Below are positions 32,901 through 42,200 of a stretch of DNA of 64,000 nucleotides, one piece after another; within the stretch, counting starts at the first letter, position 1, and each line of letters begins with the position of its first letter. This stretch comes from Caldilineaceae bacterium (GTDB taxonomy: Bacteria; Chloroflexota; Anaerolineae; Caldilineales; Caldilineaceae): the NCBI GenBank assembly GCA_022827195.1, contig JAJDTL010000050.1:1-64000 (forward strand). Direction: 5' to 3'. Below the pieces are notes generated by a model, which saw only the letters and a list, made by a program, of their open reading frames with translations, was not told the DNA's origin and did no database searches. Made by a program: the position numbers and the translations under genes.

Positions 32901-35844
32901 AGCCGTCGGCGTCCATCACGTATATCTCACCTTTCCAGTCGCGATCAGAGACAAACGCGATGCGGCTGCCGTCGGGCGACCAGGCGGGAATGGAATCCCA
33001 TGCGGGATGGTCGGTGAGACGGATAACGCCCGAGCCGTCGGCGTTGGGCTCGGCTGGCGACGGCGTCGGTTTCGACACCGCGACGGCGTCAACATCAACA
33101 TCCATCACATAGATCTCAGGGTATCTGTTACGCTCAGAGACAAACGTGATGCGACCGCCGTTCGACGACCAGAAGGGGTATTCATCATCTGCGGGATGGT
33201 CGGTGATACGAATGACGCCCGTGCCGTCCGCGTTCATCACGTAGATCTCATCGTTGCCGTCTCGGTCTGAGGCAAACGCGATACGGTCGCCGTCCGGTGC
33301 CCAGGTGGGAGACCAATCCAGCGCGTCATCGTCGGTCAGACGCGCCACGCCCGTGCCGTCAGCATTCATCACGTAGATCTCATAGTCCCCGTTACGGTCA
33401 GAGACAAACGCGATGCGGCTGCCGTCCGGCGACCAAGCGGGGCCGAAATCCAGAGCGGGGTAGTCGGTGAGACGGATGACGCCCGAGCCATCCGGATTCA
33501 TCACGTAGATATCACCGTTCCCATATTTCGCGTCACGATCAGAGACGAACGCGATACGGCCGCCGTCCGGTGACCAGGCAGGGGACCCATCCTCTGCGGG
33601 ATGGTCAGTCAGACGCACGACGCCCGTGCCGTCCGCGTTCATCACGTAGATCTCGTCGTTCCCGTCACGGTCAGAGTCAAACGCGATGCGGCTGCCGTCC
33701 GGCGACCAGGTGGGGGACCCATCCCATCCGCGGTCATCGGTGAGACGGGCGATGCCCGTGCCGTCCGCGTTCATCACGTAGATATCAAGACTCCATTCAC
33801 GCCCGGAAACAAACGCGATGCGACTGCCGTCCGGCGACCAGGTTGGGTCTCGTTCCGATTCGCCGTCCGTGAGGGGGGTGAGACCCGGGCCCTCAGCCTT
33901 CGTCGGCGGAAGCGGCGGCGGCCCCGCGCCGCCGTCGACATCCATCACATAGATTTCACCGTTTCCGTCACGGTAAGAGACAAACGCGATGCGACCGCCG
34001 TCCGGCGCCCAGGTCGGGTACGTATCAGAAGCGGGGTTTTCCGTGAGACGGATGACGTCGGAACCGTCGACGTCCATCATATAGACCTCGGAGTTTCCGT
34101 CACGGTAAGAGACAAACGCGATGCGGCTGCCGTCCGGCGACCAGCTGGGAAATGCATCATCTGCGGGGTCGTCCGTCAGCCGTACAAGGCCCGAGCCGTC
34201 GGCGTTCATCAGGTAGATTTCACGGTTCCCGTCACGCTCGGAGGCAAACGCGATGCGGCCGCCGTCCGGCGACCAGGAGGGGGACCAATCGTTGGCCGCG
34301 TGTTCCGTGAGCCGGAAGATGCCCCAGCCGTCGGCGCTCCAGCCATAGGCGTCCATCACGTAAATCTCATTGTTCCCGTCACGGTTAGAGACAAACGCGA
34401 CGCGGCTTCCGTCCGGCGACCAGGCAGGGGACGACTCTTCTGACCTGCTTAGGGGAATGAGTCCATAGGAGCGCCAGTTGGGGACATCCATTACTGAGAT
34501 AGCACTTTTCCCTGAACTATTCCAAACTAACGCGATGTGGTCGCCGTCGGGCGACCAGGTCGGGTAGGACTTATCTATGCCGTTGTCTGCGCGTCTGTGA
34601 ACGCCAGAGCCGTCGGCGTTCATCAGGTAGATTTCACGGTACCCGTCACGCTCAGAGACAAACGCGATGCGACTGCCGTCCGGCGACCAGGCGGGTAACA
34701 CATCCGCAGCGGGGTCGTTGGTGAGCCGTGTGACACCCGAGTCATCGACTTTCGTCGTCGAAACCGGCGGCGGCACGTGCCCCGCGCCGCCTTCGACCTT
34801 CATCACATAGATGTCCCAGTCTCCGTCACGGTCAGAGACAAACGCGATGCGGCTGCCGTCCGGCGACCAGGTCGGACGCGTATCAGTAGCGGTGTCGTCC
34901 GTGAGACGGGCGAGACCAGAGCCGTCGGCGTTCATCACGTAGATTTCATCGTTCCCGTCACGGTCAGAGACAAACGCGATACGGCCGCTGTCCGGAGACC
35001 AGGTCGGACGCGTATCAGTAGCGGTGTCGTCCGTGAGACGGGCGACGATATCCGAGCCATCGGCGTTCATCACGTAGATTTCATCGTTCCCGTCCCGCTT
35101 AGAGACAAACGCGATGTGGCGGCCGTCCGGCGACCAGGCAGGGCGCCAGTCTGTCCCGGGGGCGTAGGTAAGACGCGTGAGTCCCGAGCCGTCCGCGTTC
35201 ATCACGTAAATCTCGTAGTTTCCTTTACGCCAAGAGACAAACGCGAAGCGGCTGCCGTCCGGCGACCAGGCGGGAGAAAAATCTGCATCGCGGTCGTCCG
35301 TGAGACGGGTGAGTCCTGAGCCGTCCGCGTTCATCACGTAGATCTCAGCGTTCCCGTCACGGTCAGAGACAAACGCGAAGCGGCTGCCGTCCGGCGACCA
35401 GGTAGGGTCGACATCCCCTGCGGGGTCGTCAGTCAGCCGGACGACCCCCGAGCCATCGGCGTTCATCACGTAGATCTCCCTGTTCCCGTCACGCTCAGAG
35501 ACAAACGCAATGCGGCTGCCGTCCGGCGACCAGGTAGGGTCGACATCCCTCGCGGGGTCGTCAGTCAGCCGGACGACCCCCGAGCCATCGGCGTTCATCA
35601 CGTAGATCTCAGCGTTTTCGTCCCGCCCGGAGACAAACGCGAAGCGGCTGCCGTCCGGCGACCACGCGGGGTCCCAATCATCTGCGCTGTGGTCGGTGAG
35701 ACGTACGGCGTCCCCGTCAGACGCGGCCGCGGCGTGCGCGCAGAGGAGAACGACGGCCATGGCCAAAATCGGCAGCGCCGCAGTCCTGTAGGCGCGCAGA
35801 CGGCGCCGAAGACCCGAATGTTCGATGCTCAGAAAACGTTTCAT
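26911..35844 (-). CDS. giant exported TolB/PD40 multi-propeller protein with FN3 tail
   Basis: 2977 residues. The ATG at 35844 has AAGGAGG about ten bases upstream and opens a signal peptide (ALPILAMAVVLLCAHAAAA). I count 51 copies of a 41-45-residue PD40 (WD40-like) blade of the type [40 protein letters not shown]. Irregular, mostly Pro/Thr/Ala linkers near residues 350, 640, 920, 1255, 1540, 1815 and 2100 divide them into eight groups of 7, 6, 6, 7, 6, 6, 6 and 7 blades, the size of TolB-type propellers. From about residue 2430 there are five FN3-like domains with paired cysteines, the last ending near the C-terminus. No membrane anchor or sorting signal is seen. The FN3 tail closely resembles that of 47921-51853. 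Ligand unknown; an extracellular scaffold or adhesin is the best guess. Confidence 0.9.
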   Translation of the reverse strand: MKRFLSIEHSGLRRRLRAYRTAALPILAMAVVLLCAHAAAASDGDAVRLTDHSADDWDPAWSPDGSRFAFVSGRDENAEIYVMNADGSGVVRLTDDPARDVDPTWSPDGSRIAFVSERDGNREIYVMNADGSGVVRLTDDPAGDVDPTWSPDGSRFAFVSDRDGNAEIYVMNADGSGLTRLTDDRDADFSPAWSPDGSRFAFVSWRKGNYEIYVMNADGSGLTRLTYAPGTDWRPAWSPDGRHIAFVSKRDGNDEIYVMNADGSDIVARLTDDTATDTRPTWSPDSGRIAFVSDRDGNDEIYVMNADGSGLARLTDDTATDTRPTWSPDGSRIAFVSDRDGDWDIYVMKVEGGAGHVPPPVSTTKVDDSGVTRLTNDPAADVLPAWSPDGSRIAFVSERDGYREIYLMNADGSGVHRRADNGIDKSYPTWSPDGDHIALVWNSSGKSAISVMDVPNWRSYGLIPLSRSEESSPAWSPDGSRVAFVSNRDGNNEIYVMDAYGWSADGWGIFRLTEHAANDWSPSWSPDGGRIAFASERDGNREIYLMNADGSGLVRLTDDPADDAFPSWSPDGSRIAFVSYRDGNSEVYMMDVDGSDVIRLTENPASDTYPTWAPDGGRIAFVSYRDGNGEIYVMDVDGGAGPPPLPPTKAEGPGLTPLTDGESERDPTWSPDGSRIAFVSGREWSLDIYVMNADGTGIARLTDDRGWDGSPTWSPDGSRIAFDSDRDGNDEIYVMNADGTGVVRLTDHPAEDGSPAWSPDGGRIAFVSDRDAKYGNGDIYVMNPDGSGVIRLTDYPALDFGPAWSPDGSRIAFVSDRNGDYEIYVMNADGTGVARLTDDDALDWSPTWAPDGDRIAFASDRDGNDEIYVMNADGTGVIRITDHPADDEYPFWSSNGGRITFVSERNRYPEIYVMDVDVDAVAVSKPTPSPAEPNADGSGVIRLTDHPAWDSIPAWSPDGSRIAFVSDRDWKGEIYVMDADGSGLARLTDARGWDSSPSWSPDGSRIVFVSERDGNDEIYVMNADGMDLTRLTDNLADDELPIWSPDGSRIAFESKRDGDWDIYVMNADGSGVTRLTDHSESDWYPAWSPDGSRIAFVSYRDGNRNIYVMNADGSGVTRLTDDPGTDSRPAWSPDGGRIAFVSFRDGNSGIYVMNADGTGATRLTDHPAWDAAPAWSRDGGRIAFVSDRDGNEEVYVMNADGSGLARLTDDPERDSSPAWSSDGSRIAFVSERDGNEEIYVINADSGADPPPIPTTTDADVDAEPPPPPDANGSGIAQLTDNPADDSCPAWSPGGSRIAFSSYRDGNFEVYVMNADGSGLVRLPDNAADDVFPNWSPDGSRIAFGSYRDGNFDVYVMNADGSGLVRLTNDPAVDALPNWSPDGSRIAFVSDREGDLEIYVMNADGSGVARLTNDPADDSLLSWSPDGSRLAFSSDREGDLEIYVMNADGTGVARLTDDPADDALPSWSPDGSRLAFSSDRDGNFEVYVMNADGSGLARLTDDPADDLCPSWSPDGSRIAFSSDRDGNEEIYVMNVAGDAESTIADSSGPARLTDHHFWDGEASWSPDGGRIAFVSWRDGNYEIYMMNADGTDVTRLTFHDAEDGYPALSPNGRRIAFVSDRDGNFEIYVMSADGSGVTRLTHDDAYDDFPAWSPDGSRIAFHSNRDGNRNIYVMNADGSGVTRLTHDDAYDEFPAWSPDGGRIAFSSVRDGNGDIYVMNADGSGIARRLTYDTADDEAPSWSPDGSRIAFHSDRGGDWDIYVMNADGSGVARRLSYVPAHDLFPSWSPDGSHIAFRSDRDGEWNIYVVNVEGAAEPTLTSKTERRRLGRLTDDPAEDTLPTWSPDGSRIAFASDRDGNYEIYMMNADGSGLTRLTDHSAEDALPAWSPDSSRIAFTSDRDGNGNIYVMNADGSGVTRLTDHREDDLFPTWSPDGNRIAFGSYRDGNHEIYMMNADGTGVTRLTDAPARDWSPAWSPDGSRIAFTSNRDGNTGIYVMNIDGSGVVPLTDPSAEDVFSSWSPDGSRIAFSSYRDGNYEVYVMNADGSGLARLTDHPAEDVFSSWSPDGGRIAFHSDRDGNFEIYVMNVDGGTAPATTDAQGDAEPAQPPTTEPPTSDADGSGPVCLGDGAADDEHPAWSPDGGRIAFVSFRDGNSEIYVMNADGSGATRLTDHPAWDAAPAWSPDGNRIAFVSERDGNEELYVVNADGSGRARRLTDNPAGDGMPAWSPDGNRIAFVSARDGNSEIYAMNADGSGLARLTDHPAADGEAAWSPDGNRIAFVSARDGNSEIYLLNADGSGPVRLTDNPAWDASPAWSPDGGRIAFVSARDGNDELYVINADGSGTVRLTDNPASDWFPSWSPDGRRIAFRSWRDGRSEIYVVNADGTGLAARLTGDPAPDWFPGWSPDGRRIAYVSELGGGDSQICLTAVDAAAGARPALGATALSGQWDIVEPPGGAGGLAAVVSLAWQAAPDAVGYVVLRRDGAEGAHVAISADLPATATGYTDRHPIAGERYEYVVYVRQPGGKVSRSNGLQLEIPPDLSLLPAKPALLIELNLVLFSERSGITVWWGPAQRAGSYQLQRRVDGGDWQPVEYVGNTRSHHSLPAGLYEYRLRGLNDRAEPGPWSEVVRARLEEGDGVPPSGVPKAGLMSASRGQVPLAWTEAAGATSYELQRCVDTGAEKSFVKTGIVEGVSTLVHSFTGGATYLVAAIVVANAGEILLSDLVHHACVNNDWLNAGVVITEPAYTDRGVAPGAYYYYRVRGWNAAGPGDWSNVVQVSPGRPNLRLLDASENSVTLAWTGVDGASGYDIDDCGGWSKERFICRTLWRHEPDASRNVYSKKLDDLRPGEVYYFRIRSQSEDGPSDWSDIIEVKVGVPLRPPAVTAEMASSEGAFEVRLAWDGVGNATRYELRRRDASGVETGVTVEGLEYTDAEVAYEGVYAYSVRGVSAYGEGPWSSEADTQCSMMQYGGCLTVAWDRQ

Positions 35845-35917
35845 CCTGCCTCTCCCTCCTTGAGCCCTAAACAAAGGCTGGTGAACGAACGCCGCTCTCC
35901 GCTCTTTGCCCACCCTT

Positions 35918-38900
35918 CTAGGGGCAGTCCTCCAATTCAAGCTGGCCCAGGTCATTGTTCTGCACGCTGCGCAACGCCGCAGGCAGACATCCGCTCAACC
36001 GGTTGCCCGCCAGATACAGATGCGTCAGCTTGGTCAGTTTGCCCAGATCGGACGGTATTCGCCCAACCAAACCGTTGTCCGACAGGTCCAGGCGCGTCAG
36101 CTCGCTCAACGCCCCCAGCTCGGACGGTATCCGCCCTTCCAAGCCGTTGTCGGCCAAAGACAGCTCCACGACCCGGCTGTAGAGACCCTCCCGCACCGTG
36201 TGGTATACGCCGTGCCACAGATACGAGTACTGGCTGTTGTTGGAACTCAACTGCGCCTTCAGCCAGCCGGAGTCGTTCTTCCAGCCTTGACCGCCGGTGG
36301 CAGCATAGAAGCGCGTCAGCGCCGCCCAGTCCGTGCCGCAAGGAGGAAGGAACAACCGGTCCAGGTCGTGCATCACCTGCTTCATCGTAACGATGTTGTG
36401 ATGCGCAACACGTGACCACTGCTCCATTTTGGTATCCCCTTTGTTTGGGATGGCATCGTCCAGCACATGACCGCGCCCAAAGCCCCGGGGTGTGCAGCCG
36501 CTGAACTGATTGCCGGACAGCGACAGGGATGTCAGGTTGGGGAGAGCGGCCAGCTCTTCCGGAATCTCCCCGCTCAGCCGGTTATCGTTCAGGGCCAGCC
36601 ATTCCAAACTGGTGAGATTGCCCAGCTGCGCAGGAATCTCTCCGCTGAACTGGTTATCGTGCAGGGCCAGCCATTCCAGGCTGCTGAGATTGCCCAGCTC
36701 GGGCGGGATCTCTCCGCTGAGCCGGTTGTACGCGAGAGAAAGATGGGTCAGGCTGGCGAGGTTGCCCAGCTCGGGCGGGATCGCCCCGCTGAGCTGGTTG
36801 AACTGGTGAAATCTTTCCAACCAGATGCCGAAGATCGGGCCAAGAAACAGCTGTCTCAGGTTGGCGAGGTTGCCCAGCTCGGCCGGAATCTCGCCGCGCA
36901 GATCGTTTTCCCGCAGGTCAAGCGTCGCCAGGTAGGCGAGGTTGCCCAGCTCCGCGGGAATCTCGCCGCTCAACCCGTTGCGAGGGAGCTTCAGCTCGGT
37001 GACGAGCCCGCCGGAGGCCGTGACGCCGTACCACTGCTCGACCGGCTTCTCACTCAGCCAGTCGGTCTGTTTCTTCCAATCGGGGCCGCCCGTCGCGTTG
37101 TAGAGGGCAATCAACGCGGCCCTGTTGGCCGCGATCTCGGCGACCGGCTTGGCGCGCATCGTCGCCGTGGTCGATGGCCGCCTGGCGGCTGGCGGCAACG
37201 TGACCGCCGCCTCGTTCGACCAGGCCCCTCTCTCCCCGGCGGCGTTGACCGCGGCCACGCGGTAGAAGAAGGTATCGCCCGGGGCGAGCTCCGGGAAGGT
37301 GAAGGTCGTTGCGTTCAGCGCGACCCCGCCCAGGGTCCCTGCCGAATCGTACCACTCGAGCTCGTAGCCGGATGCGCCGTCCACCGCAGGCCACGAGAGC
37401 GCGACAGTGTTGGCGTCGTCGATCTGCGCGTTCAGCGTCGTCGCAGGCAGCGGCGGTTTCGTGGGTAACGGTGGCGGTGGCGCGATCTCCTCGCAGAACG
37501 GCAGGTTCAACCGGTGCAGGTCACTTTGCTGGACATGCCGAAAGATGGCGGGTACACATCCGCTCAAATCGTTGCCGCCGAGGTAAAGCCCTTCCAGGTT
37601 GGTGAGGTTGCCCAGCTCGGCCGGGATCGAGCCGCTCAAATCGTTTTGCCCGAGGGTCAGCCCTGCCAGGTTTGTGAGGTTGCCCAGCTCGGCCGGAATC
37701 GAGCCGCTCAATTCGTTATGCCCGAGGTGCAGCCGTTCCAGGTTCGTGAGGTTGCCCAGCTCGGCCGGGATCGAGCCGCTCAATTCGTTGCCGAGGAGGT
37801 ACAGCCTTTTCAGGTTTGCGAGGTTGCCCAGTTCAGCCGGGATCGAGCCGCTCAATTCGTTGAACAAGAGGCGCAGTTCAATCACTTGCCCATTGCTGTC
37901 TGTGGAGACGCCGTGCCAGAAGCCGAGTGGCGCGTCGCTCAGCCAGTTCCCGCGGTTGTCCCAGTCTTCGCCGCCTGTTGCCCGATAGAAGGCTTCCAAT
38001 GTTTTTCTGTCTATCACGGCCCTGTCCGTCGCCACGTTTCTCGCAGATGACGCATCGCAATACGGCAGACCCGGTCGGGGCAGGTCGCTGTCCAGGACAT
38101 ATCTCAGAACGGCGGATACACATCCGCTCAAATCGTTGCCGCCGAGGTGCAGCCGTTTCAGGTTCGTGAGGTTGCCCAGTTCGGGGGGGATCGTACCGCT
38201 CAACTCATTGCCGCCGAGGTACAGCCATTCCAGGTTCGTGAGGTTGCCCAGTTCGGGGGGGATCGTACCGCTCAACCCGTTGTCGCCGAGTCTCAGCGAT
38301 GTCAGGTTTGTGAGGTTGCCCAGTGTGGCTGGGATCGAGCCGCTCAACTCGTTGTCGCCGAGTCTCAGCGATGTCAGGTTTGTGAGGTTGCCCAGCTCGG
38401 CCGGGATCGAGCCGCTCAACTCGTTGCCGCCGAGAGACAGCCATTCCAGGTTCGTGAGGTTGGCCAGGTCGGCTGGGATCGAGCCGCTCAACTCGTTGCC
38501 GTAGAGCCGCAGCCGTGTCAGGTTTGCGAGGTCGCCCAGTGCAGGCGGGAGCGAACCGCTCAACTCGTTGGCGTCGAGGCCCAGCGATATGAGGTTTGCA
38601 AGGTTGCCCAGCTCGGCCGGGATCGAGCCTTTCAAATTGTTGCTGTAGAGGTCCAAGCGTATCACGCGACCGTCGTTGTCCGTGGTCACACCGTACCATT
38701 CGTCGATCGGCGCATCGGTCGACATCCATTTGTCGTTGTTGCTCCAGTTGGCGCCTCCGGTTGCCCGGTAGAGCGCCTCCAACGCCGCCCGGTCCGTCGC
38801 GGCGCTGGTTGAAGGCGCCGCGACCTTCATCGCGTAGCCCCCTCTGTTCCGGTCACGCCCGGTCTCGGATGTGACGCGGCTGCCCTCGGCGGACCGGGAT

Positions 38901-39076
38901 GGCGACACGTCATGCGCCGGCTCGCCGGTGAGCCGGGCGGCGCCGCCGCCAGACGCGGCCGCGGCGTGCGCGCAGAGCAGAACGGCGGCCATGGCCAGCG
39001 CCGCCAGCCCCGCAGTCCTGACCATGCGAGGAAAACTCAGAGGTGCCAGGTATCCGACCAGGTTAAGAATATTCAT
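35918..39076 (-). CDS. exported leucine-rich-repeat protein with four LRR arrays and one FN3 domain
   Basis: 1052 residues. The ATG at 39076 follows AAGGAGGG. After the signal peptide (TAGLAALAMAAVLLCAHAAAA) comes one decayed propeller blade (ARLTGEPAHDVSPSRSAEGS). Four arrays of 24-residue plant-type LRRs (NELSGSIPAELGNLTNL) follow, with about 7, 4, 6 and 2 full repeats. Each opens with a cap like ALYRATGGANWSNNDKW and the arrays close with LSGC-type caps. An FN3 domain (about 540-640) sits between arrays two and three. Such LRRs bind proteins or glycans. It lies 73 bases before the giant propeller gene, so the two are probably co-transcribed. Confidence 0.92.
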   Translation of the reverse strand: MNILNLVGYLAPLSFPRMVRTAGLAALAMAAVLLCAHAAAASGGGAARLTGEPAHDVSPSRSAEGSRVTSETGRDRNRGGYAMKVAAPSTSAATDRAALEALYRATGGANWSNNDKWMSTDAPIDEWYGVTTDNDGRVIRLDLYSNNLKGSIPAELGNLANLISLGLDANELSGSLPPALGDLANLTRLRLYGNELSGSIPADLANLTNLEWLSLGGNELSGSIPAELGNLTNLTSLRLGDNELSGSIPATLGNLTNLTSLRLGDNGLSGTIPPELGNLTNLEWLYLGGNELSGTIPPELGNLTNLKRLHLGGNDLSGCVSAVLRYVLDSDLPRPGLPYCDASSARNVATDRAVIDRKTLEAFYRATGGEDWDNRGNWLSDAPLGFWHGVSTDSNGQVIELRLLFNELSGSIPAELGNLANLKRLYLLGNELSGSIPAELGNLTNLERLHLGHNELSGSIPAELGNLTNLAGLTLGQNDLSGSIPAELGNLTNLEGLYLGGNDLSGCVPAIFRHVQQSDLHRLNLPFCEEIAPPPPLPTKPPLPATTLNAQIDDANTVALSWPAVDGASGYELEWYDSAGTLGGVALNATTFTFPELAPGDTFFYRVAAVNAAGERGAWSNEAAVTLPPAARRPSTTATMRAKPVAEIAANRAALIALYNATGGPDWKKQTDWLSEKPVEQWYGVTASGGLVTELKLPRNGLSGEIPAELGNLAYLATLDLRENDLRGEIPAELGNLANLRQLFLGPIFGIWLERFHQFNQLSGAIPPELGNLASLTHLSLAYNRLSGEIPPELGNLSSLEWLALHDNQFSGEIPAQLGNLTSLEWLALNDNRLSGEIPEELAALPNLTSLSLSGNQFSGCTPRGFGRGHVLDDAIPNKGDTKMEQWSRVAHHNIVTMKQVMHDLDRLFLPPCGTDWAALTRFYAATGGQGWKNDSGWLKAQLSSNNSQYSYLWHGVYHTVREGLYSRVVELSLADNGLEGRIPSELGALSELTRLDLSDNGLVGRIPSDLGKLTKLTHLYLAGNRLSGCLPAALRSVQNNDLGQLELEDCP

Positions 39077-39224
39077 CCGACGTATCCCTCCTTGCATTGG
39101 TTGCGCGCCGCGCACGGCGCATGTCCGGTCCGGCGCCCGGCATCCGCCCGCAGTCCAAGCGGAAAGCGGGTCCGGCCGCAGGCCGCGTCAGTCTGACGGG
39201 GGGCGCGCGCCCCGCCCGCACGCG

Positions 39225-42200
39225 CTACTCCCGCTCCGCCTCGCCGGGCGCCAGCGTGTAGGCGTAGAGCTTCGCATCGGAACCGGTGGGCGCGACCCAG
39301 ATCGTCGCGCCGTCCGACCAGATGTCGCCCGGCCAGACGTTCCCGGCCGCGCCGCGTGTGGCGACGTCCCTCTCCGCCGCGCGCGCGCCGGTGGCCAGGT
39401 CGTAGGCGTACAGCCTGGCGTCGGCCCAGTCCGCCACCCAGATGGTGGCGCCGTCCGACCAGATGCCTTCGGGGCTGTCGTTGCCCCTGGCGAGGTTGAT
39501 CCCCCTCTCCGCCGCGCGCGCGCCGCTGGCCAGGTCGTAGGCGTCGAGCCGGGCGTTCTCCCCGTCCGCCATCCAGATCGTCACGCCGTCCGACCAGATG
39601 CCGCCGGGCCAGTCGGTCCCGGCGGCGAGGTCGAAACCCCTGTCCGCGGCGCGCGCGCCGCTGGCCAGGTCGTAGGCGAATACCCGGTCGTTCTCCCAGT
39701 CCGACACCCAGATGGTTGTACCGTCCGACCAGATGCGCGGGCGCGGCGAGCCTCCGAAGCCGGTGTAGTGCGTCCCGTCGATCGCCAGGTCCCGCGCCGC
39801 GGCGCGCGCGCCGCTCGCCAGGTCGTAGGCGAACAGTTTGCCGTCGCCCAACGCCCCCACCCAGATCGTGGCTCCGTCCGACCAGATGCCGTCGGGCCAG
39901 CTGTTCTCCCCGGCGAGGACGATGTCCCTGGCCGGCGCACGCGCGCCGGGCCGCAGCGTTGGCGCCGGCGCGACCGCGGCCTCGCCCGACCAGGGGCCGT
40001 TGCCGCCGGCGTTCGCGGCGCGCACCCGGTAGGCGTAGCTTTCGCCGGTGGTGAGACCGCTGTCGGTATAGGCGGTCGCCGTCAGCCTGACCGCGACCTG
40101 CGTCCAGGCGCCGCCGCGCTGGCGCCACAGCTCATAGCCGCTTGCGCCTGCCACCACGCTCCAGCGCAGCGTGGCCGAGCTTGCGCCCGCCGCCTGCGCG
40201 CGCAGCGTTGGCGCGACTACCGGCGGCGGGGCCGCGCCGCTCCCGAGGTGGTAGGCGTAGAGCCTGGCGTCCTCCCAGTCCCAGTCGGCCACCCAGAGCG
40301 TGGCGCCGTCGGACCAGATGCGGCCCGGGTCGTCGTTGCCGGCGGCGAGGACGATGTCAAGGCCGGCCGCGCGCTCGCCGGTCGCCAGGTCGTAGGCGAA
40401 CAGCCTGCCGGCCCCCCAGTCGGCCACCCAGATGGCGGCGCCGTCGGACCAGATGCCGCTGGCGTTCTCATGCCCGGCGGCGAATTCGATATCCTGCCCC
40501 GCGGCGCGCGCGCCGGTCGCGAGGTCGTAGGCGTAGAGCCGGCCGTCCTCCCGGTCGGCCACCCACACGGTGGCGCCGTCGGACCAGACGCCGCTTGGGT
40601 CGTCGTTGCCGGCGGCGAGCTCGATGTCCCGCGCCGCGGCGGGCGCGGCGGCCGCCGCGTCAAAGGGGCGCAGCCTGCCGTCGCCGCCGTTCACCAGCCA
40701 CAGGGTTGCGCCGCCCGGCCGGAGCTCCCAGGGGCGCAACTGCGCGTCGTTGACATCGCTGCCGGCCGCGCGCGCGCCGGTGGCGAGGTCGTAGGCGTAG
40801 AGCCCGTCGTAGCCGCCGTCCGCGACCCAGATCGTGGCGCCGTCGGACCAGATCTCTCCGTGGGGGATCTGAAAGGTGGGCAGCGTGTCGATATCGCGCG
40901 CGGCCGCGCGCGCGCCGGTGGCCAGGTCGTAGGCGTAGAGCCTGTCGGCGAAACCGGTCACCCAGAGCGTTTCGCCGTTGGCCCAGATGCTGCCGGGCTC
41001 GGCGTGCTCTTCGGCCAGCACGATGTCCCTGTCGGCCGCGCGCGCGCCCGGCAACCGCGCGGGCGCGGGCGTGACCGAGACCATGCCCGACCAGGGGCCG
41101 CCCCCGCCGGCGTTGGCCGCGCGCGCCCTGTACTCGTACCCGCGCCCGGGCGCAAGACCGGTGTCGACGTGGGCCGTCCCGGCCAGCCGGCCGCCGACCG
41201 CCGTCCATTCGCCGCGGTCGCGCCGCTCGAGCTCGTAACCGGTCGCGCCGTCGGCGGCCGTCCAGGTCAGGCTGACCGAGGTCGCGCTCTGCGTGCGGGC
41301 GCGCAGCGTGATCGCGCCCGGCGGCGGCACGCGCGCGCCGGCGACCTCGAGCACGAAGATATCGATGTCCCCGTCGCGGTCGGAGGCGAAGGCGATGCGG
41401 CCGCCGTCCGGCGACCAGGCGGGAAGACCATCCCAGGCGGGGTTTTCGGTCAGGCGCACGAGGCCGGAACCGTCGGCGTTCACCAGGTAGATCTCGCTGT
41501 TGCCGTCGCGGCCGGAGGCGAAGGCGATGCGGCTGCCGTCCGGCGACCAGGCGGGCGAGGCGTCATCGGCGGGGTGGTCGGTCAGGCGCGCGAGACCGGA
41601 GCCGTCGATGTTCACCAGGTAGATCTCGTCGTTCCAGTCGCGGTAGGAGACGAAGGCGATGCGGCCGCCGTCGGGCGACCAGGCGGGCGAGGCGTCATCG
41701 GCGGGGTGGTCGGTCAGACGCACGGGGCCCGAGCCGTCGGCGTTCATCAGGTAGATCTCATCGTTCCAGTCGCGGTAGGAGACGAAGGCGATGCGGCTGC
41801 CGTCCGGCGACCAGGCGGGGGAGGCGTCATCGGCGGGATGGTCGGTCAGGCGCACAAGACCGGAGCCGTCGGCGTTCAGCGCGTAGATCTCGCTGTTGCC
41901 GTCGCGGTCGGAGGCGAAGGCGACGCGGCCGCCATCGGGGGACCAGGCGGGCCGGCTGTCAGCGGCGGGGTGGTCGGTCAGGCGCACAAGACCCGAGCCG
42001 TCGGCGTTCAGCGCGTAGATCTCGCCGTTGCCGTCGCGGTCGGAGGCGAAGGCGATGCGGCCGCCGTCCGGCGACCAGGCGGGCCAGCTGTCGGCGGCGG
42101 TATGGTCGGTGAGGCGAACGAGGCCCGGGCCGCCGCCTGCCGCCTTCGGCGTTGGGGTCGCGGTCGCGGTCGCGGTAGGTGTCGCGGTCGGGGTCGCCGG

